17,377 nt of DNA from Deltaproteobacteria bacterium (GTDB lineage Bacteria; Desulfobacterota; Syntrophia; Syntrophales; UBA2192), in the NCBI GenBank assembly GCA_026388445.1, contig JAPLJU010000239.1, positions 1 to 17,377 on the forward strand, given 5' to 3'. A program made the translations under genes and the position numbers. Position 1 is the stretch's first letter. Each line of letters begins with the position of its first letter. Positions 7,296 through 13,450 of this stretch are shown here, piece by piece. The notes under the pieces were generated by a model that was not told the DNA's origin, searched no databases, and was given only the letters and a program-made list of their open reading frames with translations.

Positions 7296-7339
7296 AAAGG
7301 CCAGTGATTTCAATTTAATACTTGATTTTACTGGCCTTT
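7296..7339. repeat. 10-bp inverted repeat next to the attachment site
   Basis: AAAGGCCAGT (7296-7305) is exactly complementary to ACTGGCCTTT (7330-7339), with a 24-nt AT-rich loop. It ends 19 bp before the tRNA fragment. It may be a loose bidirectional terminator or part of the recombination site. Confidence 0.5.
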
Positions 7340-7358
7340 CCAGTTTTGGCATTTTTGC

Positions 7359-7415
7359 ACTTAAAATCCCTCGGTCCTCGTGGCTATGCGGGTTCAACTC
7401 CCGCCCCAGGCACCA
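7359..7415 (+). other. 3' half of a tRNA-Leu(UAA) gene, probable distal attachment site
   Basis: From the anticodon loop onward the sequence is a standard tRNA-Leu. The loop CTTAAAA holds anticodon TAA (7362-7364), followed by the anticodon-stem 3' strand TCCCT, a long class II variable arm, the T stem GCGGG / CCCGC (7388-7392, 7400-7404) around TTCAACT, acceptor strand CCCAGGC, discriminator A and encoded CCA (7413-7415). The matching 5' half is absent: the bases before 7359 do not pair with the anticodon stem, and no D arm or acceptor 5' strand GCCTGGG is present. It is therefore a fragment rather than a functional tRNA, most simply the duplicated core of an integration site. Confidence 0.85.
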
Positions 7416-7488
7416 CTTGATACCAGGGTTCGCTTTGTACTGCGGGCCCTCTTTTTGACAAGCTGAAATTCCGGCCCTAAGGGAAGGG

Positions 7489-7977
7489 TCAGGGACAGAA
7501 CTCCTTGCCCGGTCTCTCCATCTGTATTCCCCTTCTGCACAGAAATGCGCGGCGGATCTCCGTGAAGCGCCAGCCCTGGTCATTCATTTTTCTGAGCTCA
7601 AAATAATGCCAGTCACCCCTTAAGGAATCATCCAGAAAACCGTCTCTGATAACCGTGACTCCTGTCCGGTCGGGGTTTTCGGCAGGAGAGCTTTCCTTGG
7701 ACATGACCAATAAACGGGCCCCGTCGTTTGAAATCTTTAACAAATTCAACGCGATGAGAATGGGATCCCCGGGCCAAACCTCTCCCTTTTTGACGGCTTC
7801 CTCGATCTTCGCATTGAAGGGTGCGACATTTTCAATACGATATGACCCGGGTGTCGAAGCGGCAAGGTTTTCCCCCTGCCAGGTATTGATGCAGGCGCAT
7901 GAACTCAATAGCAGAAGAGATATCGAAAATAACCAGAGAAAAAGATTGGATTTCCCCACGTCCGAAGCTCTTTTCAA
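7489..7977 (-). CDS. Hypothetical lipoprotein
   Basis: The 162-residue product starts with a basic n-region, a hydrophobic core (LFLWLFSISLLLL) and the lipobox LSSC with Cys27, so it should be a lipidated, membrane-anchored periplasmic protein. The mature part has mixed polar segments (GEVWPGDPILIALNLLKISN, then WHYFELRKMNDQGWRF) and a Cys-containing C-terminus; I do not recognise a family. The start is a TTG at 7977 with AGAGG a few nt upstream; no later ATG precedes the signal sequence. It is monocistronic and lies just outside the tRNA fragment, so it probably belongs to the original chromosome. Confidence 0.6.
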   Translation of the reverse strand: MKRASDVGKSNLFLWLFSISLLLLSSCACINTWQGENLAASTPGSYRIENVAPFNAKIEEAVKKGEVWPGDPILIALNLLKISNDGARLLVMSKESSPAENPDRTGVTVIRDGFLDDSLRGDWHYFELRKMNDQGWRFTEIRRAFLCRRGIQMERPGKEFCP

Positions 7978-8109
7978 AGGGTCCTCTTCTGCCGTCTGAG
8001 ATAAATCATTTCTTTAAAATAATCAAATATTAATCATCAGCAGGGCATCCATACCGAAAGAAAAGACACGAATGTCCCGTGGGGTAGGGCAATCATCAAA
8101 GGGCATTTA

Positions 8110-8126
8110 ATGACCATTATGGTCAT
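8110..8126. promoter_or_regulatory. 17-bp perfect palindrome, possible operator
   Basis: ATGACCAT-T-ATGGTCAT is a perfect inverted repeat with a 1-bp centre in the gene-free stretch 7978-8219. It lies 133 bp upstream of the lipoprotein start and just left of the insertion sequence. The size and symmetry suit a dimeric regulator's site; the protein is unknown. Confidence 0.45.
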
Positions 8127-8219
8127 CCAAAAGTAAAAAAGGGAAAATCAAATCGACAAAAGATGGGGTTTTGGGTCTCGAAAAGAAAGTGCAGGGTAGG
8201 ATCTCTTAATAAAGAAGAA

Positions 8220-9069
8220 GGTAATTGATCCTGTTTTGGCACCTATGTTAAGGGTGCCGCATGGAGCTAAACGATTACCACAAGCTGATTTCGAGCGAGA
8301 GCAGGGCCCGGAAATACCTGCTGGGAAAATGCCTCAAAAACCATCAACGCTTTTGCCCTCGCTGCCGCTGTCGAAAGCTCTATAAATTACGAGAGGGACG
8401 CAATCGTTGTTCGGGCCGATTCAGCGCGGTGCAATGGCTGTCCCTCATCAAGCTCTTTGAGTTAGAGGTCTCGGTCCGTAAGATGTCCTTACAGCTGGGT
8501 CTTTCCTATCGGGCTGTTTACAGGGCCGTCAGCACGATCCGGATGGCCATCCTGAGCCACGCGGAGGATGCGCCGAGCTTGCTGGACGGAGAGATCGAGA
8601 TCGATGAGGCCTACTTCGGTGGCCGGCGCAAAGGCAAGCGAGGCCGGGCAGCAGCCGGAAAAGTGCCGGTTTTCGGTATTCTGGAGCGCGACGGCCGGGT
8701 TCATGTCAGTGTCGTTCCGGATGTCTCGGCTGCCACGCTTCTGAAGCTCACCGTCAAAAAGGTCCGCCGAGGCAGTATCGTTTACACCGACAAGTTCCAC
8801 AGCTACGATAGCCTCATGTTCTGCGGATACCGGCACCTGAAGGTCGACCACCAGAAGTACTTCTCCTCCGGCAGGGTCTACATCAACGGCCTGGAGGGAT
8901 TCTGGAGTTGGGCCAAGGAGAGGTTGATTAAATACCATGGCGTCTCCAGAAACCACTTCCCTCTGTATCTCAAAGAGCTGGAGTTTCGGTATAATAACCG
9001 TAACGGAGATCTCTTCAATCAGGTAGCCAACTACCTGTGCGATTTGGTGCCAAAACGGGACTAATTACC
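8220..9069 (+). mobile_element. Complete IS1595-family insertion sequence
   Basis: The element is 850 bp with terminal inverted repeats at 8220-8243 and 9046-9069. These are 24 bp long with three mismatches and both begin GGTAATT and end GTTTTGGCACC when read inward. It is flanked by a perfect 8-bp target duplication AAGAAGAA (8212-8219 and 9070-9077), the usual duplication length of the IS1595 family. One transposase gene fills it. The intact ends, target duplication and open frame suggest recent and possibly still competent transposition. Confidence 0.93.
8261..9064 (+). CDS. IS1595-family transposase (ISXO2-like)
   Basis: The 267-residue protein has an N-terminal zinc-binding segment (FCPRCRCRKLY, C32 and C35), a helix-turn-helix (residues 72-92) and the IS1595/ISXO2 catalytic domain. 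The acidic residues are D115 in EIEIDEAYFGGRR and D177 in YTDKFHSY, followed by the YINGLEGFWSWAKERL segment and the terminal FRYNNR box. It cuts and pastes or copies the element in which it lies. One oddity is that the second zinc knuckle, normally CxxC, has only C50 (NRCSGRFS), so zinc binding may be weakened. The ATG at 8261 has AAGGG 6 nt upstream. The stop at 9062-9064 lies inside the right terminal repeat. Confidence 0.93.
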   Translation: MELNDYHKLISSESRARKYLLGKCLKNHQRFCPRCRCRKLYKLREGRNRCSGRFSAVQWLSLIKLFELEVSVRKMSLQLGLSYRAVYRAVSTIRMAILSHAEDAPSLLDGEIEIDEAYFGGRRKGKRGRAAAGKVPVFGILERDGRVHVSVVPDVSAATLLKLTVKKVRRGSIVYTDKFHSYDSLMFCGYRHLKVDHQKYFSSGRVYINGLEGFWSWAKERLIKYHGVSRNHFPLYLKELEFRYNNRNGDLFNQVANYLCDLVPKRD

Positions 9070-9100
9070 AAGAAGAAAGACCTCGCCCCGCATGTCTGAA

Positions 9101-9421
9101 TCAGGAATGAAATGCCTTGCCTGCCGTCAGCACAGGGACTTCGCTCTGAACTCTTCGCACCCTTCTCCTGTCGAGAACAGAGGAAAGAACCGGCAGAAAG
9201 AAGAAGCCCCCGGGCATCAAAAATATTATTAAAAATGGAATATAAATAGACATATACTTAAAGTAATTTCTGAGCTCATTTCTCTCATCAACCGTCCATT
9301 GTCCCCCGTTGTTTCTAGGTTTCATGAGGAGCTGTATAAAGCCCTGCATCTGGCGTGATTCATAAAAAAGTATCTCTCTACTGTTAAAAATGGATTTCTT
9401 TATGAGATTTTTAAGCATCAT
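9101..9421 (-). CDS. Small membrane protein with one hydrophobic segment
   Basis: The C-terminal part is protein-like: NNGGQWTVDERNELRNYFKY, then MSIYIPFLIIFLMPGGFFFL and PVLSSVLDRRRVRR. This is a short membrane segment with a Pro-Gly-Gly turn followed by LDRRR, a pattern I associate with small LETM1-like or uncharacterised inner-membrane proteins in proteobacteria. The frame is open upstream to 9526, but that part reads like non-coding sequence. I placed the start at the tandem ATGs (9416-9421), giving 106 residues, without a strong ribosome site. The start could also be the later ATG before QGFIQLLM. Function is unknown. Confidence 0.55.
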   Translation of the reverse strand: MMLKNLIKKSIFNSREILFYESRQMQGFIQLLMKPRNNGGQWTVDERNELRNYFKYMSIYIPFLIIFLMPGGFFFLPVLSSVLDRRRVRRVQSEVPVLTAGKAFHS

Positions 9422-9720
9422 TTTTTGCTGTAACGATCCTTTCTGGTTTAAAAATACTACAAAATATTGTTGGAAACAGCCGTTTTTGCTTGTTTTTACA
9501 TGTATATGTTGCAGAAGCCATGCCATGAACGCTTTTCAAGCTATTTTTCACATTTTTTTTATACAACGTACTCAGGATTGGCATGCATGGTTTCAAATGG
9601 ACATGAAAGCGCCGGCTCAAATTATATCTCCGTCTTCCCGGATGTCAGCCATATGGGGGACTATGGCATAATATTTGATTATGTTTAATTTCGAGACGAA
9701 GCGCGTCACCGAGGAAGAAG

Positions 9721-10740
9721 ATGAAGAACATCATGTCGCCTATAGCGGGTATTGCTCAGAAATCCGATCTAAGCGGTACGGATACAAAAGGGAAGGGCGC
9801 CAACGGTGAGTTTAACCTCACGATTGAAAAGGTATTAAATGAATTCAATGGTCTTACGACAGGCGCTGCCCCTTCGCGGGGAATCGACCTTGAAAAACTC
9901 ACCCAGATCATCCGCTTTCTCGAGATGCAGATGCGCTTCAACGATAGCCTCTTCCGGATCATGAGGGAGATGGACGGCCGTGAAGAGACGGTCGGGCGGA
10001 TTAAGGGAAGCATGAGTCCGTCATCTCAGAATTCCCTCGCAACCATACTGACGGATGCGAAGGTCACCACAGGCGAGGGCATTCTCGAGAGATACAGCCG
10101 AATATATGCATCGAGTACGAGGGAGACATCCATCGAGAGTCGCCTCGCGGGTCTTGAGAGAAAGATCGAGGAGCAGAAAAGGGAAGTTCTGACTGCAGAT
10201 CCTTCAATCAGGCCTCTCGATGAGGAATCCGTCAGGCAGAAGACGGCAGGCGCAAAATCGGCCTCCGTCATGCGATATGAGGAGGCTCTGGACTCGGGGA
10301 TAGAGGCGAGTCGAAAGGTGAATGACGGAGCCACATCAGCAAAAGCTAAACCGGAGGCATCTCCTTACGCTGAGCTCATTGATCATGCGTCAAAGACCTA
10401 CGGCGTCGATCCTGATCTGATCAAGGCAGTGATCCGGGTGGAGAGCAGCTTCAACCCGGAGAGTACATCGACGAAGGGAGCCATGGGCCTCATGCAGCTT
10501 ATGCCGGAGACGGCAAAGGACCTGAGCGTCAATGACCCCTATGATCCCGCCGAGAACATCATGGGAGGGACCCGTTACCTCCGGAGCCTCCTGGATCGCT
10601 TCGGAAACAACAGGAACCTCGCACTGGCCGCCTACAACTGGGGTATGGGAAACGTCGAGAGGAAGCCGGGTAGAATGCCCCAGGAAACGAGAATCTACGT
10701 AGCCCGCGTCAATCAATACTACCACGAAACCAAAGTCTGA
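9721..10740 (+). CDS. SLT-domain lytic transglycosylase-like protein
   Basis: The C-terminal 125 residues (about 215-335) are a classic SLT/goose-lysozyme-like domain. It has catalytic E241 in VESSFNP, GAMGLMQLMPETA (253-265), NIMGGTRYLRSLL (279-291) and LALAAYNWGMGNV (300-312). Such enzymes cleave the glycan strands of peptidoglycan. The first 215 residues are charged and helical (FLEMQMRFNDSLFRI) without a recognised domain, and no signal peptide is visible. That pattern resembles SLT proteins linked to secretion or flagellar assembly that leave the cell by other routes. The ATG at 9721 has GAGGAAG directly before it; the ATG four codons on is an alternative. It stands alone. Confidence 0.85.
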   Translation: MKNIMSPIAGIAQKSDLSGTDTKGKGANGEFNLTIEKVLNEFNGLTTGAAPSRGIDLEKLTQIIRFLEMQMRFNDSLFRIMREMDGREETVGRIKGSMSPSSQNSLATILTDAKVTTGEGILERYSRIYASSTRETSIESRLAGLERKIEEQKREVLTADPSIRPLDEESVRQKTAGAKSASVMRYEEALDSGIEASRKVNDGATSAKAKPEASPYAELIDHASKTYGVDPDLIKAVIRVESSFNPESTSTKGAMGLMQLMPETAKDLSVNDPYDPAENIMGGTRYLRSLLDRFGNNRNLALAAYNWGMGNVERKPGRMPQETRIYVARVNQYYHETKV

Positions 10741-10767
10741 TCGCAGCTCCCCAACAGATTCAATTCG

Positions 10768-10789
10768 TGCCGGCCCATGATCGCCGGCA
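10768..10789 (+). terminator. Possible terminator hairpin after the SLT gene
   Basis: TGCCGGC (10768-10774) pairs perfectly with GCCGGCA (10783-10789) around an 8-nt loop, 28 nt after the stop. Only a short T run (CATTTTC) follows, seven bases later, so termination may be weak. Confidence 0.45.
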
Positions 10790-10942
10790 AGCGCATTTTC
10801 GGCTTCCGCCACCAGCATGACCGGCTCTCCCGGGCGGCCTCATACGACTCCGAACTTTCACATTGCAGAAGGCAAGGGGGATGCGATATGGCTCGTCAGG
10901 AAGATTTTGCCTGCGGAATTTCAATAAGAGAAGGAGGAAGCG

Positions 10943-11510
10943 ATGATCAAACAGCGAGATCTGTACGTGGTCTGCCTGAGGTCTTTCCATTCATAATCTG
11001 CACGGGGATCGTTTACTCGATTCTTGCCATCTACATGTCGTCTCTCGGGCTGACCAAAAGCCAGGTCGGGTTCCTCTACACGGCGGGCGCCACAGCCGGC
11101 GTGATCGGGTCACCTCTCTGGGGCATGCTTGCGGATCGTTTCGGCCGAAAGAAGATTCTCACTTTGTCCATGGCGGGGTTTGCCTTTGTGTTTCTCGGAT
11201 ATGCCATAAGCAGCAGTTACGAGCATCTCTTTGTAATCCAGGTCGGGGAGGGTTTATCCTGGGGGGCCATGGGATCGGCGGCATCAGCTCTCATCGCTGA
11301 CCTGGTCTCTTCGGAAGAGCGCGGAAAGGCGATGGGCATTTATAACATGACCTGGAACTTCGGCTGGATTGTCGGTCCTTCCATGGGCGGGGTACTGTCG
11401 GATCACATCGGATTTACAACGACTTTCATCATTTGCACGGGGATAACCTTGTCGGGTTTCATCCTCGCCGTTCTTTTCATCCCGGCCAGACCGGGTCATC
11501 GAGGGGATGT
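10943..11510 (+). pseudogene. MFS transporter, frameshifted and lacking its second half
   Basis: A good start exists at 10943 (AAGGAGG upstream; MIKQRDLYVVCLRSF), but it hits TAA at 10994 after 17 codons. The protein continues in the neighbouring frame as PFIICTGIVYSILAIYMSSL. One missing base around 10982 (for example a T, giving LRFFPFIICTG) would join them. What follows is the N-terminal six-helix half of an MFS permease: helix 2 and motif A GMLADRFGRKKIL, then helices 3-6 to GFILAVLFIPARP (about 11490). MFS proteins need twelve helices. The frame then runs into unrelated AT-rich sequence and stops at 11601, so the C-terminal half was lost by deletion or recombination. Not likely functional. 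Confidence 0.8.
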
Positions 11511-11608
11511 GAGTTGTCGCGATTCGATTGTTGTGATTTTATGCCTGTATTTCAGATTATTATCAATTAAAAAAAATGATTCTTCGACAGCGTTTGTTTA
11601 ATGTATTT

Positions 11609-11623
11609 TTAAACAGTGTTTAA
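11609..11623. repeat. Short palindrome in the AT-rich stretch 11602-11825
   Basis: TTAAAC-AGT-GTTTAA is a perfect 6-3-6 inverted repeat, with a further GTTTAA copy at 11596-11601. The gene-free region between the broken MFS gene and the next gene is AT-rich and otherwise shows only the sigma-54-like site at 11744. Confidence 0.35.
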
Positions 11624-11743
11624 CGTTTCTTTAAATAATTTCGACGCTTTTACCAAATTTTCCTGCCCGACAAATCCGAAGATAATAAATATAACTCAAT
11701 AATATCAGTGTGTTATTAAATATTTTGTCTGTGAAGGCTATCC

Positions 11744-11759
11744 TGGCACGCCAATTTCA
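11744..11759 (+). promoter_or_regulatory. Sigma-54-like promoter (one key mismatch)
   Basis: TGGCAC-GCCAA-TTTCA matches the -24/-12 pattern TGGCAC-N5-TTGCA with correct spacing. It has T in place of the conserved G of the -12 GC, which lowers confidence. It lies 66 nt before the ATG of the small membrane protein at 11826. Confidence 0.3.
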
Positions 11760-11825
11760 ATATAGAGAGACCAAAGGCAACAAACGGAATCATAAAAAAT
11801 ACATTCCTACGGAGGGACAGATAAA

Positions 11826-12101
11826 ATGAAAAAGGCACTGCAGACGATGATTCTAACAGTATTCGTGGTTCTGATCACCAGCACCTTCGGCTATGCCGAG
11901 TTCTCAGCGGTCGGCGCCGACAACTTCCCCTACTTCCACCTGGGAGCCCTGATAGTCGGAGGGATGATCATCATTTCCCTGAAGCAAAAGTACAACAAGA
12001 TCTATCTGACCGAGGCTGTTGGCTCCTTCGCCCTTTACACGGTTCTCGTGGCTCTCTTCACCGCGCCTGTTGTGGACGCCCTGAGGACAATGGTTGGTTA
12101 A
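11826..12101 (+). CDS. Small exported/membrane protein of unknown function
   Basis: The 91-residue product opens with a signal-peptide-like stretch (MKKALQTMILTVFVVLITST) and a plausible cleavage site after FGYA. This is followed by two hydrophobic segments (HLGALIVGGMIIISL and GSFALYTVLVALFTAPVV) joined by a basic loop (KQKYNKIY). The predicted result is a two-helix inner-membrane protein. I do not recognise a family. The ATG is preceded by GGAGG about 9 nt upstream (CGGAGGGACAGATAAA). It is followed after 73 nt by an AtpZ/AtpI-like gene in the same direction, so both may act with a membrane complex such as the ATP synthase. That link is inferred from position only. Confidence 0.7.
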   Translation: MKKALQTMILTVFVVLITSTFGYAEFSAVGADNFPYFHLGALIVGGMIIISLKQKYNKIYLTEAVGSFALYTVLVALFTAPVVDALRTMVG

Positions 12102-12147
12102 CGAAGAGTTTAAAAGAGCGTCCACGCATTGCGGCAAGGGCGCTCTT
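12072..12147 (+). promoter_or_regulatory. Two overlapping, mutually exclusive hairpins between the small membrane gene and atpZ
   Basis: GTGGACGC (12072-12079) is exactly complementary to GCGTCCAC (12118-12125). AAGAGCG (12114-12120) is exactly complementary to CGCTCTT (12141-12147). The two right/left arms share 12118-12120, so only one hairpin can form at a time. The second is followed by CGTTTCTTC, a weak terminator-like tail. Translation of the first gene to its stop at 12101 would disrupt the first hairpin. Confidence 0.35.
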
Positions 12148-12174
12148 CGTTTCTTCAGCGGCCGGAGAGAAACC

Positions 12175-12402
12175 ATGTTGATCACAAAGACGACAAAGAA
12201 TACGGCAACTTATTCCAGTACGCTCGTCCTGAGTGCCTGGAGTTTTGCCATGGTGATCAGCTCCTTCGTTTTCATGTACGTGGGGTACTTGATCGATGAG
12301 TTGCTGAACACCTCACCCAACTTCATGCTCGGACTTTTTGTTCTGGCTATATTCCTCTGCGTGGGGCGGCTTTACAGGGATGCCTGGATCCGTCGCGGCT
12401 AG
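12175..12402 (+). CDS. AtpZ/AtpI-like ATP synthase-associated membrane protein
   Basis: The 75-residue protein has two transmembrane segments (LVLSAWSFAMVISSFVFMYV and FMLGLFVLAIFLCVGRLY) separated by GYLIDELLNTSP. This is the layout and loop motif (G-x-x-hydrophobic-D) of the AtpZ/AtpI family, which assists assembly of the F1Fo c-ring or moves Mg2+/Ca2+ across the membrane. The start at 12175 is chosen for GGAGAG 5 nt upstream; the frame is open further upstream, but that part is the hairpin region. No atp structural genes are nearby in the window, so it is an orphan here. A strong terminator follows. Confidence 0.72.
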   Translation: MLITKTTKNTATYSSTLVLSAWSFAMVISSFVFMYVGYLIDELLNTSPNFMLGLFVLAIFLCVGRLYRDAWIRRG

Positions 12403-12412
12403 CGCAAGGCGC

Positions 12413-12499
12413 AGTGGTCAGTGGCGAGTGGTGAGTGGTGAGCAAGACCAAAAAGATAAAATAGACCAAACGGACCAGATAGACCAAACAAACCAGCGT
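12413..12499. repeat. Low-complexity tandem repeats
   Basis: The first part repeats GTGGTGA/GAGTGG units; the second repeats GACCAAA/GACCAGAT units (AGACCAAACGGACCAG, AGACCAAACAAACCAG). They fill the gap between the AtpZ-like gene and its terminator and are not coding on either strand as far as I can see. Replication slippage is a likely source. Confidence 0.55.
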
Positions 12500-12514
12500 G
12501 TTTTCCGAGAAATA

Positions 12515-12547
12515 AAAACCCCTGATCCGAGCGATCGGGGGTTTTTT
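12515..12547. terminator. Strong bidirectional intrinsic terminator
   Basis: AACCCCTGATC (12517-12527) pairs with GATCGGGGGTT (12533-12543), 11 bp including one G-T pair, with a 5-nt loop. An A run precedes it and a T run follows. It lies between convergent genes, so it can end the AtpZ-like transcript on plus and the J-domain/receiver transcript on minus. Confidence 0.88.
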
Positions 12548-12568
12548 AACGCCTGCCTTTAGATAAAT

Positions 12569-13234
12569 TCAGTTCTTGAGATAATCCTGCACGATATCGA
12601 GCATGTGGCTGACTCTGAAGGGCTTGGAAAGCGTCGGGTAGCCGTGCTTGATGATTTCCTCATCCAGCTCCTTCTTTAATCTTTTCACGCCGAAGAACCC
12701 GCTCATGAAGATAGCCCTGATCTGCGGTCTTTCCTTGCGGATCTTCTGAATGAGTTCGATGCCGTTCACGTGGGGCATGACGACATCGGTGATGATAAGG
12801 TCCGGTTTGAATTCCCTGAAGACCTTGTAACCGTTGAGTCCGTCCACAGCGACCCGCGCGTCGTAACCTTCCATGGTGAGGACGCTGCGCAGAACATCCT
12901 GGAGACCGAACTCGTCTTCAACGACGAGCACCTTCCACCTTTTGGTTGATTCTTGTTTTGGGTCCTTTTGATCTTTCTTGATATATTCGATGAGTGAATA
13001 GTCCGGCGTCCGGTTGATGACGGAAGCGACATGATTAATTTTTTTTTGTATTTCCTCCGCTTTTTCCCGGTCTTTCTGATAGAGGTCGGGATGGTAGATC
13101 TTGGAAAGAAGGCGGTAACTGGACTTGATATAGGAAAGGGCCGCTTCTTCGCTGATCTGACGATAGATCTCCTTTGCCTTGTCGAGCATGCCCAGGAGAT
13201 TCAATTCCTTTTCAAGATCGATCCCCGATTTCAA
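12569..13234 (-). CDS. J-domain / CheY-like receiver fusion protein
   Basis: The 221-residue protein joins two domains. Residues about 30-75 look like a DnaJ domain: helix II/III spacing and the diagnostic HPD tripeptide at 48-50 (YRLLSKIYHPDLY), followed by AEEIQKKIN. Residues 100-220 are a complete receiver: acidic pocket E106-D107, phospho-acceptor D150 (LIITDVVMP), S178 in the Thr/Ser position and K204 (LSKPF). There is no DNA-binding or enzymatic output domain. A phosphorelay could thus control recruitment of an Hsp70 (DnaK), or the J-like part may be a docking module only. The TTG start at 13234 is chosen for AGGAGG 9 nt upstream. It is monocistronic, with no histidine kinase next to it. 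Confidence 0.82.
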   Translation of the reverse strand: MKSGIDLEKELNLLGMLDKAKEIYRQISEEAALSYIKSSYRLLSKIYHPDLYQKDREKAEEIQKKINHVASVINRTPDYSLIEYIKKDQKDPKQESTKRWKVLVVEDEFGLQDVLRSVLTMEGYDARVAVDGLNGYKVFREFKPDLIITDVVMPHVNGIELIQKIRKERPQIRAIFMSGFFGVKRLKKELDEEIIKHGYPTLSKPFRVSHMLDIVQDYLKN

Positions 13235-13450
13235 TTCCTGAAGCCTCCTCTGTGTGTTCCGCTTTCATTTTGACTAAACCATTGAAATAGTTAATATTCC
13301 TGATGGTTTGACCTTTCGACACAGCTATGTTCATAGAAGTTCAAAGGAACCAAAGTGCAATCTTTGTGCCTTGTGGAGCCGCTTGAAAGAGGCCAGTGGG
13401 GGAAGGGGCACCCGTAGGACAGAAGGCTTCAGGTTGAATCAGGCCGCCTG

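Larger units (their letters stand above)
7032..7358. other. Gene-free, structured stretch before the tRNA-Leu fragment
   Basis: No convincing gene is present. The stretch holds nested inverted repeats (7163-7213), a tandem repeat of an 11-mer (7216-7238) and a 10-bp inverted repeat with a 24-nt loop (7296-7339). The tRNA fragment follows at 7359. This dense arrangement next to a tRNA-derived site resembles the attachment region of integrative elements, where integrase and directionality factors bind. No integrase remnant was recognised. Confidence 0.5.
1..7415. mobile_element. Right end of a putative tRNA-Leu integrated element carrying the CRISPR-Cas operon
   Basis: An orphan 3' half of a tRNA-Leu(UAA) gene ends at 7415 on the plus strand with no 5' half before it. 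Integrases that target tRNA 3' ends leave an intact tRNA at one end and such a 3' copy at the far end, in the same orientation. The element should therefore lie to the left of the fragment and continue past the window's left edge. Its visible cargo fits: type I-C cas genes, broken zinc-finger ORFs, and a toxin-antitoxin pair that looks more AT-rich than the cas genes. The intact tRNA and the integrase are not in the window, so the extent is an inference. Confidence 0.55.

Noticed and set aside
7281..7583. Minus-strand ORF with WCLGRELNPHSHED across the tRNA fragment
   Set aside because: This peptide type is a known artefact of translating the antisense of a tRNA T arm and acceptor end; the real content is the tRNA-Leu fragment and the lipoprotein gene in another frame.
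8489..8956. Long minus-strand ORF within the insertion sequence
   Set aside because: It is the antisense of the transposase gene, with no ribosome site or recognisable motif.
9577..9593. Sigma-54 promoter (TGGCATGCATGGTTTC) before the SLT gene
   Set aside because: The -12 element does not contain the required GC at the right spacing.
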